A stretch of DNA of 64,000 nucleotides, from NCBI GenBank assembly GCA_010909165.1, contig MU008150.1, forward strand, positions 496,001-560,000, written 5' to 3'. Made by a program: the position numbers and the translations under genes. Below the pieces are notes generated by a model. The model did no database searches. It worked only from the letters and a program-made list of their open reading frames with translations, and was not told the DNA's origin. The first letter of the stretch is position 1, and the number at the start of each line of letters is the position of its first letter. This document shows, one piece after another, positions 23,043 through 33,004 of the stretch. The DNA comes from Anthoceros angustus (taxonomy: Eukaryota > Streptophyta > Anthocerotopsida > Anthocerotales > Anthocerotaceae).

Positions 23043-24185
23043 ATCTTAAGAGTCAATTAGTACTAATCAAATCGCAGATGGAGGCACTCCTCGTCGCCAT
23101 CTCCAACCTGCCTGTACACACGAACACTGAATCAAATGCATTGTGAGTAGGCGAATGCCTAATTTCGACCCACTAGGTCAGCATACTACAAAATTGCTTG
23201 CCAGGAGACTTACCCGTCTTGCACAACGTCCAACTATGGCTCAAATTGTAAACACCACTAAGGTAGAGTTTAGAGATCGAGATCGCTTCACAGGAAGCGA
23301 CTATGACATCTAGCAGATGTGCATCACTGCGCTGCTGGAGGAGCATGACCTCATGGGGATAGTCGACGGCACTATAGCCTAGCCGGTCACCACATCAAAC
23401 CCCAAGAACTCCACTGACCATCGCCTTGACCAGAAGGACAAGCAGCGCAGATCCTCATCTTTGCCATCGACAAAAGTATGATGCAACATACCAGTGGCCA
23501 AGCCACTTCTAATGCCATTTGGACAACATTTAAAGACATATTCCAAGCACAAAGCAGCATGTCTTTAATCAACACCACAAGGCAGTTCTATTCCTTGAGA
23601 ATGAAGGATTCCGATACCGAGGAACATCACGTGAACGTCTTCAGATCGCTCAGAGCAAAACTGGCTTCAGGAGGCACCGTTATTTCAGAACTACAAGCCG
23701 CAGTTGCACTACTAACCTCCTTGCCGCCTGCATATAGAACCTTTATCAGCGGATAGAATTCGGCCATACGTGCAGCAATCCAAGCAACTGCAGCAGGACA
23801 GCAGCCTGCTTATACCTTCACCGAAGTGGTTGCAGCCCTTCTCGAAGAGGAGTCCAGCATATCTGTCAATCACAAGGCAGCGCCGTCAAGCACCCATGCA
23901 ATGTTCACGGCGAGAGGTCGCGGCGCCAGGAGAGGAGGCGGCCGCGGATACTCCCAAGGACGAAGGCCCTCATCTCAACCATTCTCCGGCGGTAACACGC
24001 AGCCCGACAAGAGGACCAAGGGCCCGTGCAATTGGTGCCGAATCCCCGGGCACTACGAGAACGAGTGCAGAAAGAAGCTTGCCGGCGAGCCACGCCGTGA
24101 CGCACCTCGCAATGAGTCACATTTCACCAGCGTTAAGTCAACTTCACCTACATCTATGCTAGTCAGATGTCCGACGCTACTGTGA
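23043..24185 (+). pseudogene. copia gag with zinc knuckle
   Basis: The start region (EDYLKSQLVLIKSQMEALL) lies at 23036. The central gag (UBN2-like) is at 23478-23756 (NAIWTTFKDIFQAQSSMS, EEHHVNVFRSLRAKL, LLTSLPPAYRTF). An Arg/Gly-rich segment and a CCHC zinc knuckle CNWCRIPGHYENEC follow near 24033. In-frame stops (about 23310, 23380, 23755) and one frame change show decay. Gag would form the virus-like particle, with the knuckle binding RNA. Confidence 0.85.
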
Positions 24186-24383
24186 TGTACTGCAATGGTT
24201 CCTAGACTCTAGCACAACCATATCTCATAGCAGAAGGAAGCTTTTGAGTCTTATCATGATTCACCAAAGACATCGACGTCCTTCTAGGAGATGATAGTTC
24301 TCGCAATCGCAGTAATCGCAACGCCTCCGTAGTTATCAAATGGTGAAGATCTTCTCATTACTGGAGTCCTGCACGTTCCCAGC

Positions 24384-25330
24384 ATGACAAAGAACCTGCT
24401 ATCGGTACGCAAATTGGCAACTGAGCACAACCTGGTGATCACATTCCAGGGTAATCACTGTCTCATTCACAAGCTTAACGATCCTTCTAAAACAACTCTT
24501 GCACATGGCCTTCCATACAACGACTTATACCTCTCAAATATCCAGTCTACTTCCTTGCTGGTCGATGCTCAAAGATCAGGTCCTAAGTCTTTATCCAAGT
24601 TTGATTCTCTCCTTTGGCACTGCCGAGCCGGTCATATGAGTGCTCGCTATCTCAATTCCATGTCCAACGCAGCCACGTATCGAGACCCAATCTTAGCCAA
24701 GATATCCTCAGATCTGTACTGTGAAATTTGCCAGTATACCAAGCTAAACCAATTGCCTTTCAATGATCCCTTACCTACAAGGGCAAAACGCCTGCTTGAA
24801 GTCGCCCACTGATATCGGCCCCATGAGCACATCCTCCTTTGGTGGCCATTCCTATTTTCTAACTATTCTGGATGAATGGAGCCGGTATTGCCACATATAC
24901 TTTCTCAAGCACATGGACCAGGCCCTTCAATGCTTTCAAGAGTTTGTGACACTAGCAGAACGGCACACAGGACTTCAAGTCAGCACTCTTCGCACAGACA
25001 ATGTTGGAGAGTACATCAGTCACTCCTTCCAGGAGTACTGCACATCCAAAGGGATAAACCGGCAGCTCACAGTCCCATACACGCTAGCACAAAATCCTTT
25101 TGCAGAAAGACTTAATGATCACCGGAGATATCTCTCTACTCAAGGCGTGTGCCTCACATAAGGATATTGGTCAAGCCGCTTCGATGACCCACTACATCAA
25201 AAATCGATCACCAAGGAGCTTCCAAATATTACGCCATATGAGCGCTGGACAGGACAGAAGCCCTGCATATCTCATCTCCGTATCTTCGGCTGCCCAGCAT
25301 TCGCCCATATTCTAGATGACCTGCGAACGA
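24384..25330 (+). pseudogene. copia pre-integrase and integrase
   Basis: The pre-integrase HHCC zinc domain (WHCRAGHMS ... CEICQYTK, 24384-24810) is preceded by the typical MTKNLLSVRKLA. The integrase core follows after a frame change (24820-25100; SYFLTILDEWSRYCHIYFLK, then TLRTDNVGEYIS with the second Asp, and the N.FAERLN region). The third catalytic Glu is in the AERLN stretch. From about 25100 the frame changes twice before the C-terminal part (25240-25480, LFIGYSDQSKAYRLVDP). Confidence 0.85.
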
Positions 25331-25892
25331 AATGGGACGACAAGAGTAAGAAGCTGTTGTTTATCGGCTATTCTGACCAATCTAAGGCATACAGATTAGT
25401 TGACCCCTCTACCCGTCAGGTAACCTTATCACGCAGTGTACATTTCCATGAAGCAACTCTGCTCAATACTTATCTGCAGTCGGTGTCCACTTCCACACTT
25501 CTTCCTGCTCCCAGCATTTCTGGCCATTCACCTTCTTCCCTTTCTGACCTTGAGGGGGAGACATACAACCCCACAGACTATGAGTTTGTTGATGATATGC
25601 AAGGTCAGACAGGTAATCCGGTTCCACCACAACCACAAGCTGCACTTCCAGCCCCAATTCAAGCACCTGTCCAACCCGCACCATTCCAACCACGAATAGG
25701 TCACCAACTAATCAACTTCACCGCCTCCTATGCCTCCGACTAGAATGACATACCTGAACCACCTATACCACGAGCCCGTCTCAGAGATCCACCACCGCCC
25801 CTCCACGATCCCATTGGAAGGATCCACCATATCAGCCTGGAGACTCCCTGACTTCCAAGAGCAACACTGATCTAGCTCCAGCTCCCGAGGGC

Positions 25893-26895
25893 ATGCAACC
25901 ACAGCACACTCATCAGATCAACGTGGCTCTACACCAAGCTATGTCAGCTATTGAAATGCACGACGTGCCTCAGTCAATTGAAGAAGCTTTCAAGTCCCCT
26001 GAGTGGACTGCAGCAGCTAAGTCGGAGTATGACTCACTTATTGCCAACAAGACATGGATACTTACCAAATTACCACCAGGCCGCAAGCCAATATCCTGCA
26101 AGTGGACATTCAGGAGAAAATTGAATCCAGACGGTACTGTATCAAGGTGCAAGGCAAGGCTAGTCGCCAGAGGCTTCAGCCAAGTTCCTGGCTTCGATTA
26201 TGAGGAGAATCGACTCTGTACGTCCAAATCCACATCCATCGATACTTGGCCCGCAACAACACCGCCTAGACATCCACCAAGTCGACGTAAAGACTGCTTT
26301 TCTATATGGTACACTCAATGAAGACATTTACATGCTCCAGCCCCCTGGTTACATCAAGGACAACAAGAAGGTTTGTAAGCTCATGAAATCTCTACTGGAC
26401 TCAAACAAATCATTGCTGTATGGAACGAAACCAGACCAGACGTGGTCCGCTTTACCTCTAGTCGATCCAGCTGCCTACCTTCTTAGACAGAAAGAGCACT
26501 TTGTCATTATTACCTTGTACGTCGACGACAATTTCATCTTTGGAAGCTGTTCTCAGATCATCCAGCATGTCAAAGATTTACTTGCCAAGGAGTACGAAAT
26601 TGTTGACATAGGCCCTCTTAAGTATGCCCTAGGCGTCCAGTTTGAGAGAAACCTAGCAGACCATTCCTTCTTCATTCATCAACAACATTATGTAGACCAG
26701 TTGTTGGACAGGTTTAACTTCAAAGATGCCAGACCTGTTACCACACCCATAGCTGCAGGTGAGAAAGTGTCAGCAGAAGACTGTCCAGCCACACCAAAAG
26801 AAGTCGAAGAAATGAAATCCATACCCTATAGTGAAGCTGTAGGCATTCTGTTGTATAAGCATTCTGGACACGTCCAGACATCTCCCAGGCTGTGA
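25893..26895 (+). pseudogene. copia reverse transcriptase
   Basis: The N-terminal block (KSPEWTAAAKSEYDSLIANK, KWTFRRKLNPDGTV, ARLVARGFSQVPGFDY) is at 25960-26210. After one frame shift, LDIHQVDVKTAFLYGTLNED (first catalytic Asp) and the YVDDNFIFGS catalytic pair near 26520 remain intact. The connection FNFKDARPVTTPIA and the SIPYSEAVGIL segment follow. One frame shift near 26210 and a deletion near 26400 (the SLYGL motif is missing) inactivate it. Confidence 0.87.
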
Positions 26896-27246
26896 ACATA
26901 GCATCCAGATATCTCTCCAATCCTGGTAAGGCCCACTAGATATGTGTCAAACGAATCCTTAGGTACTTGAAAGGAACTGCATCCCTTGACTTTCCTATGT
27001 GACAGAAAAGAAGCTCAGACTACATGTTTTTCGGGACAGACCGGCCGGTGATCCTCGATGCAAGAAAGTCGGCTTCAAGATAATGCACCACGATCAACGG
27101 CTCACTTGTCTCTTGGGCATGCAAGAAGATGCCGACAGTATGCCTCTCATCCACTCAAGTAGTACCGCAACTTCCCGGCAAGAAAAGAAATTCTCCGGAT
27201 ACGGGGTTCCACGTAAGGCCAACGAGGAGGCGATCACCCATAGTAC

Positions 27247-27480
27247 TGCGCGACACCGCCTATCGCCATGACTCTCAACCCTGTGATGCATGCTAGGACC
27301 AAGCACGTCCAGATACAACACCACTTCATCTGGCAAGTTGTGAGCAGCAAGCAAGTCACGCTTAGCTATGTCGCAACTGAGGAGAACACCGCCGACCTGC
27401 TAACCAAAGGACTCTCAAAGGCACCTCACGAGCGGCATGTGCAAGCAATAGGGTTGATAGCACGAGAGACTTATCATGGA
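27247..27480 (+). pseudogene. copia RNase H C-terminal part
   Basis: The frame ends as usual for copia: NPVMHARTKHVQIQHHFI, then VATEENTADLLTKGLSK and HERHVQAIGL, followed by the purine tract. The N-terminal half of RNase H (26900-27240) is scrambled by frame shifts. Confidence 0.85.
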
Positions 27481-27579
27481 GGGGGAGCCAACTTCCGGCT
27501 CCAGGCAAGGGACACTGAAGACTTCCACAACTCGAGCTGCTGGGTTTCTGCGCAGCTCAGCACGCAACTTGGCGGTGGA

Positions 27580-27975
27580 GTGACAACTTTGTTTGCCGAG
27601 CGAGCAGTGGAACTAAAATTGTGTTACAACACAGCAGATGATCGGGTTGTTTCCCCCTATCAGAAGCCCCTAAGACTCTTGAAGAGGTTGATTCAGCTGT
27701 GTACATTAGAGGGAGATTGGGTGCCGGACGGGTGCGCAGGATCGGGATCTGGTATGATAGCAGCTGTTCAGTTATGCCGTAATGTCATTTCTGTTGATGT
27801 GGATCCCAGGTGTGCTCAATTCATGGATCTTCGAATCAATTCCATGGACAACTGGCCGACGGAAGAGGAGGAGGTAGGCGAGGAGCCTGGCTATGGAGGT
27901 GGCAAGACGTTCAATAAGGAGCCCATGGTGAACAACATGGCTGGTGCCCGGGGTTCATATGTGTCGTTGAAGTAG
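27580..27975 (+). pseudogene. DNA methyltransferase-like C-terminal fragment
   Basis: Open coding sequence contains SPYQKPLRLLKRLIQLC, GDWVPDGCAGSGSGMIAA and NVISVDVDPRCAQFM. This is the QKP...LLxRLI - (D)xxxGSG - (I)xxDxD layout of the AdoMet-binding C-terminal half of bacterial-type N4-cytosine/N6-adenine DNA methyltransferases. The usual VLDPFxGSG is VPDGCAGSGSG here, so the glycine loop is kept. An acidic, Gly-rich tail ends at a stop at 27973. The N-terminal half with the catalytic (D/N/S)PP(Y/W) motif is absent, so it cannot act alone. It begins about 90 bp after the copia purine tract, where a 3' LTR would be expected. Similar fragments occur in transposon-rich plant DNA, but I could not check. 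Confidence is in the fold, not the activity. Confidence 0.55.
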
Positions 27976-29602
27976 AGACCAACGAGGAAGCCGGAGACCA
28001 AAGGTCATATGGCATGTGGTGAAGCAGCTGCAGGCAACAACCCAATGGTCCTTGGGGATGCGGAGCAGCAAGTGAAGGATGCAGAGGAGCCCCCTCATGC
28101 GGGTTGGCTTGACATGGTGGGGATGTAGGATTGGAAAACTTTGCTCCACGATCGAGGTGTGTCGTGTGACGGTGGATAGGCTACGTGTTTGCTCGAGATT
28201 CGGTAGGAGAACGGTGTGGGTCTTAAGCACCCACAGCCGGTGGTAGCTGGCACTTTGGTCGAACGTGCATGCAAGCAGGCAATGAACACAACAAACACAT
28301 CAAAGGTCAAGGTCCTCGGAGGCATTTAGACAACCAACACGGTCTTGATGGAGCACGCAAGCCAGGAAGCATGGGAGTGGTGCCGATTCCGGAGAATGTG
28401 TTCAGCAGTTGCTTGACGTCGGTTATTTGATGAGCGAGATCATGGGCGTCTGTTGCTACACACAACCAGTAAGGTATGGATTTCATAAACAACGGACCAC
28501 CAATTTCCGCGATGGCGCGTCCACTCTGCAAGACAAAGCAGAATGTAAAGTCGCGGCCTCGTCTGGGGCCTCAACGCCCCCAGTTGATTTTTTTTCGGGG
28601 TAGTGGAGGTGAATTTTTAGAAAGAGAATTGACCTTTTGGTCATTGTTTTACTCAATATAGTAAAATTTATTACAATACAGTAGAAAACATGCCAGGTGG
28701 GGTGAAAATGATCTACCATCAAGGTTGAAAGCAGGGCACTAGAGTAGAAAAAAATGACCACCAAGTGAATACCAGGTGCATCTAGTAGAAGCTCATTCTA
28801 GAAATCCCACCAAAATCGCTAACCTGGCAAAAACATTTTCTGTTAAGTAATGTTTATGCGGATCCAGGATATACAAAAAACCAATAAGGAAACCTTTTCT
28901 TTGCAGAGTTTCCTGTATATCCAGAATGGCATGCATTCCTGCCAATCCTAATCCATCTCCACCAGCGGCCCAAAGACGGACACCTGCACAGCCCGGACGA
29001 GTGCACGCGATTGAAACTTAAAAGCAAACAACTGGCCAGCAACAATTTCAAGTAATGAAGAGTAAATACCAGAATAGATTGAACTCTGCTTCAACAACAA
29101 TGAAACCTACAAACAACGAAAATTAGCACCCAAATAGTAATTAGGCTGATACTAGAAAACACTGGGAATAATCATAACAACAAATACTTAAGCAACGATA
29201 CTCACCTTATTTTGGGAAATTGACTGTACAATTATGCAGATTGAAATTGTAATTTTCACGACTACTTGGCTTGATTGGCACTTGTCCAGCATTATCATAG
29301 TTGGCAAGAAATTGATGGACGTGGGTAGACAAGGCCAAAAAACTCAACCTCATCCATATTACACTGGCCAAGCATTTGCACTATGAGACATTTGAAGAGG
29401 TTCAGGAACGATATCCCGATTACTGCATGGTGAATCAAATTAGTAACTTCTAGCCTGCCTTCAAAAATCTGGTCAGTCCTCGATGAACACTTAGCTATAC
29501 CCAAATCAGAGTTTCTCTCTTGTGGTGCTTCTTGTCCTTATAAGTCATGGAAAGTGGAGGCCTTAACACCGTACATTCGAATAGTAGAACGTCCGGTAGC
29601 AT
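27976..29602. other. no supported gene
   Basis: 27976-28560 is GC-average, with short open frames on both strands that I cannot assign. 28560-29600 is AT-rich, without conserved motifs. Near 28860-28930 the word GGATATAC/GTATATCC is repeated in inverse orientation, giving a small hairpin. Confidence 0.4.
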
Positions 29603-30240
29603 TTGACTGGTGGGTTGTGTCTTTCATGTCTGCAGCGTGCCAACACTTGCCTTGAGTGGGGTGCCCTACCTGAGAACTTCAAGGAGCACATGTTCAAGGC
29701 CAGAGCTTGGAAGCAGATGGAGGAGTCGCAACGTGCCTTGAGATCAACCACATCGAGGATCGATGACCATCGTGAAACTCCAAGCCGAAAAACCCAAAGA
29801 AGGGTCGGGATCTGTGACAACATAGTGAACATGGCCCGGTTGTAGAGCCTCGATCATGCTTTGTTGTTAGACCTCCCTAAAGGCTTGGATCTAGATCCCC
29901 AATCTCGAGAGTATGACACAAGATTTACCAAGGCAGAGTTTGAAGGGGTCATCATGCAGTTGAAAGGCATCACCACATCCCAGGTATTTCGTATTGTGGT
30001 CTTCCATTCTCCGGATGACACATCTATGGTGAGAGAAGTGCTAATGGAAGCGTGTAGGGGTGCTGTGACGACATGTTACTGACATAAAATCAATGTGACA
30101 GCATTGTCAGAGGACAGGCTGTACGATGTAGGGGACTTTTTCACTTGCGCTGCTGGAAGCTTGGATAAGGATTGTGTGCCTCAACCGTTTGTACTCAGAC
30201 AAGCATAGGGAATCGAAGCCATCTTCGACATCATTTAGGG
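29603..30240 (+). pseudogene. decayed coding fragment, unrecognised
   Basis: Two plus-strand blocks (29603-29845 and 29861-30082) continue in changed frames to about 30240. Visible segments are LEWGALPENFKEHMFKARAW, KAEFEGVIMQLKGITTSQVF and DDTSMVREVLMEACRGAV, then LSEDRLYDVGDFFTCAAGSL. The mix of helices and an FHSPDD strand end could belong to the same transposon-carried methyltransferase family as 27580-27975, but the order would then be permuted. Several stops and shifts are present. Confidence 0.3.
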
Positions 30241-30257
30241 CACCCGAATGAGGGGAG

Positions 30258-30473
30258 TGTTGTGACCCATACCGGTAGCGGCACATTAGGGCACGCTTCA
30301 CATGCGTGAGCAATAAATAATTATTAAATGTGGTAGATAGCATTTACTGCATTAACCTCAACGGTTATGTGGAAATAGTTATTGCGCACATCGTGCCTAG
30401 TAGTTATAACCGCCATGAGTGCATTGTATAAATAGCCCAAGTGCTCATCAATAAAATATCCTTTTCTGCTTTA
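30258..30473 (+). repeat. LTR of copia element 2 family (solo or 3' copy)
   Basis: The part from 30350 (CATTAACCTCAACGGTTATG) to 30473 matches the LTR tails at 21942 and 22573, with TATA box and AATAAAAT. Upstream, TGTTGTGACCCATACCGG at 30258, directly after a purine run GAGGGGAG, is a plausible LTR start. It interrupts a gypsy integrase frame that continues on the minus strand from about 30474. Confidence 0.65.
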
Positions 30474-31240
30474 TTGCATCTCACTTTAGAGGTAAGAGAC
30501 TCAATCGCTGAGTTGAGAAAATGAGTTCCCCTATCGCTCATCAACTCCAAAGGACACCCATACCGAGTTATGATGTTTACAAAGAGAAACTTTGCCACTG
30601 TTGGCGCATCATCGTTTTTTGTTGCTTCGGCCTCTACCATTTTTGTGCTTGTTGCTTCGGCCTCTACCATTTTTGTGCTTGTTGCTTCGGCCTCTACCAT
30701 TTTTGTGCTTGTTGCTTCGGCCTCTACCATTTTTGTGCAGTAGTCCGTAGCCACCAAGATATATTGCTTCCTTGTCCATTTTGTGGGTGGCTTGATGGGA
30801 CCCACAAAGTCTATGCCCCACTTCTCGAAAGGTGCCAAAGGTAGGATATAAGTAAGAGGCCATTATGTTGACAAAGTTGGCCTCCCAACCCATTGGCACG
30901 CATCACACCTCTGAACAAAATCCCACACATCCCTCTGCATCGTGGCCTACCGAAAGCCTGCACCTAGGATCTTCTACATGGTAATTTGTACCGAATAATG
31001 GCCTCCGGCTTCTTCTGCATGCAAAGCTTCTATGACGAGAGTAGCTTCCTTCTCTTCCAAACATCGTCGGATCTTCTCACATGGACCAAGCTTGGATAAG
31101 ACCCCATCTCTTAGACAATAAGGCAGTTTTGTGAAGAAAAATAACACGCCCTTCCCTCAACAAACCATCAAGCATATCCCATGCTCTAAGAATCTTCGTA
31201 CCTCACCTTTTAGCAAATACCGTGGACATGGGAGTCCTTC
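30474..31240 (-). pseudogene. Ty3/gypsy integrase with internal repeat
   Basis: Read from 31240 down on the minus strand: a spacer with HAEEAGGHYS and RCDACQWVGRP (the H2C2 zinc domain), then the core starting [17 protein letters not shown] (first catalytic Asp), [17 protein letters not shown], and later LMSDRGTHF (second Asp). Between KMVEAEAT and the downstream core, a ten-residue unit [10 protein letters not shown] is repeated (see separate entry). The frame is truncated at about 30474 by the LTR, before the catalytic Glu. One frame change lies near 30830. Confidence 0.82.
30621..30738 (-). repeat. 30-bp in-frame tandem repeat in integrase
   Basis: Four near-identical 30-bp units (GTTGCTTCGGCCTCTACCAT followed by TTTTGTGCTT on the plus strand) start at 30621, 30651, 30681 and 30711. 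Thirty is a multiple of three, so each adds ten residues without shifting the integrase frame. Confidence 0.95.
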
Positions 31241-31257
31241 GAACTGTCGGCTATTGC

Positions 31258-31500
31258 GTTATCAGCAAACCCTATCCTGCATGCACGCTTGAAACATATC
31301 GAGATTCAATTTCATTACATCCGCCAGGCTGTCCAGCAAAGGATTATCCAGCTTACCTATGTCCCTACAGCCCAGAATGTGGCTGATTTGCTAACAAGAG
31401 GACTCTCCAAATTATTGCATGAGCAACATAGGCAGTCGCTGGGTCTAATGGAAACAGGGACTCATCAGAAACCTGCAAGCAGAGCTGATGCTGCGGGTTA
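31258..31500 (+). pseudogene. copia RNase H end fragment (third copia copy)
   Basis: The frame reads HARLKHIEIQFHYIRQAV, YVPTAQNVADLLTRGLSK and HEQHRQSLGL, the same C-terminal signature as in copia element 2 but about half diverged. Only the last 80 codons are present, so it is a truncated insertion next to the gypsy fragment. Confidence 0.8.
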
Positions 31501-31629
31501 GCAGCCTGGCAGCGCATACACTATGTCCCTTGGAGCAACAACACACACCAGCGCACACATCAGCTACATGCAGCTGCTCCCTGGATGAAGCCTTACAGCT
31601 ATAGCTAGTCGGCAGTAGTAGCATGTTAC

Positions 31630-31764
31630 CTTCTCAACAGTCGTCAGGCAAGCGTTTTTGAAGACAAGCAGAAGCTCTTGGTCTGTGATGGACGGATCCT
31701 TGCGGGTCCTAGGTCTCTGCTTCTTCACATCAGGCACGAGTTTTGACGGCATCCGAGTTTCCAT
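31630..31764 (-). CDS. possible first exon of an unknown gene
   Basis: ATG at 31764 opens 45 codons (METRMPSKLVPDVKKQ, then RTRKDPSITDQELLLVFKNA) ending GAGAAG at a good donor (GTAACATG). The basic then helical composition looks coding. The next exon should lie below 31600, where copia RNase H sequence is found instead, so the gene may be broken or may continue elsewhere. Not recognised. Confidence 0.3.
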
Positions 31765-31989
31765 TTTCCTCACCGTTTGTTCTTTGGGGGGGCCTGGTCT
31801 CGCAGCGGCAAGCGTGTTGCGCGCTCCGCCCCGACGCGATTAGACCTATGCAATTTTTAGCACCGCGATTGCGAGCTCCGGGGTGTGCGCAGTGTTTTTC
31901 AGCAGCGCGTTCGCCATTCAGCTCAGCAATCACGTACAGCGACAGAGACTATGTGTGGACGCGATTTCGCTTTAAAGTTCAGCCATAGA

Positions 31990-33000
31990 AGCTGCCGCGT
32001 CCTATCTTATCTGGCTTATTACCAAGTTCAGTGAGAGGGGGTGTTAGATAATATCCTTTATCTTCATCCAGCCCTAACTTGTCATAATCTACGACACGTT
32101 ATTATCACTTTAGTTTTTAGGGCATGAAACGGTTTGTCGGTTCACACATTTTCTTGTACCACCTTGAGACTCTTTAACATCATTCTTATGCGCGCAAGTT
32201 GCTTGGTGTGTTCTCTGCCTGGGTCCCATGTACAAGTTTTTCACCCCAGAACGCTGAATTACTCATATTGAGTCGTTCAGCTCACGTTTCGGGCTCCTGA
32301 CTTTGTCTTTACACACGGGTGTCACTGGGAACCTTTGAGAGATGTCCGCGGCAGGGGTCTGGACATGTCAATTTTTACAACACTTCAGTTCATTCTCCAT
32401 AGCTCCGGAGCTTATCTTGCCAGACAGAGTTTCGGACCCGGGATTCCCCCCCTCTGGATTGCCCGGGCTCACCACCAGTACGTGAAAGACACTGTATACC
32501 AGTCACTAGAATGGCAGAAGTGGCGGACTCTTTGCTCTTTCTTTACATTTTGCTGCCGCTGGTGCGTGCATCTCAACCTCAGAAGCAATCACTGCTCTGA
32601 AGCGCACTTTTACCAATACAGATGTGTTTTCCGACAAATTTGAAGGAGCAAGGCGTGTGCACATCACCAGCTATGGTATCTTGAATCGACTGCAATGGCC
32701 CAGCTTGATGCGGGCTCCTGCATCTCCATCTCCTAGTCATGGTAAGGTGCGATCTTATCTTGTGGCCAAAGTAGAGGTTTTTAAGGTATCTAAGCCTGTG
32801 AGATGAACATCTCATCTCCTGCCGTCCGAGAGGTTTGGCTACCCTGCCTGGAGCCGGATGAGGGGCTCATGGGGACAGGCCACGGTACGCTCCCACAGGC
32901 TGCAGGAGTGTGCAACGAGTCAACCAGCTGAAATTATAATTCCAAGGACTTGCAGCTTGGAATACAATATTGGATTTTGAACTGCTTTGTCATCCGAAGA
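31990..33000. other. 3' flank of the P450, no supported gene
   Basis: Short open frames only. The largest (plus 32335-32643) shows no known motif. The stretch separates a retroelement fragment from the P450 stop codon. Confidence 0.4.
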
Positions 33001-33004
33001 TCGC

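Larger units (their letters stand above)
21942..27490 (+). mobile_element. Ty1/copia element 2 with repeated LTR-leader
   Basis: This element contains LTR ends, primer binding sites, gag with a zinc knuckle, pre-integrase, integrase, reverse transcriptase with an intact YVDD, RNase H and a purine tract (27478-27487). The 5' end is unusual: the LTR tail plus leader plus gag start is present twice in tandem (21942-22570 and 22573 onward), with a partial third copy before it. No matching 3' LTR directly follows the purine tract; the related LTR tail is found at 30350-30473. Internal stops and frame changes are fewer than in the first copia element, but still present. Confidence 0.85.
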
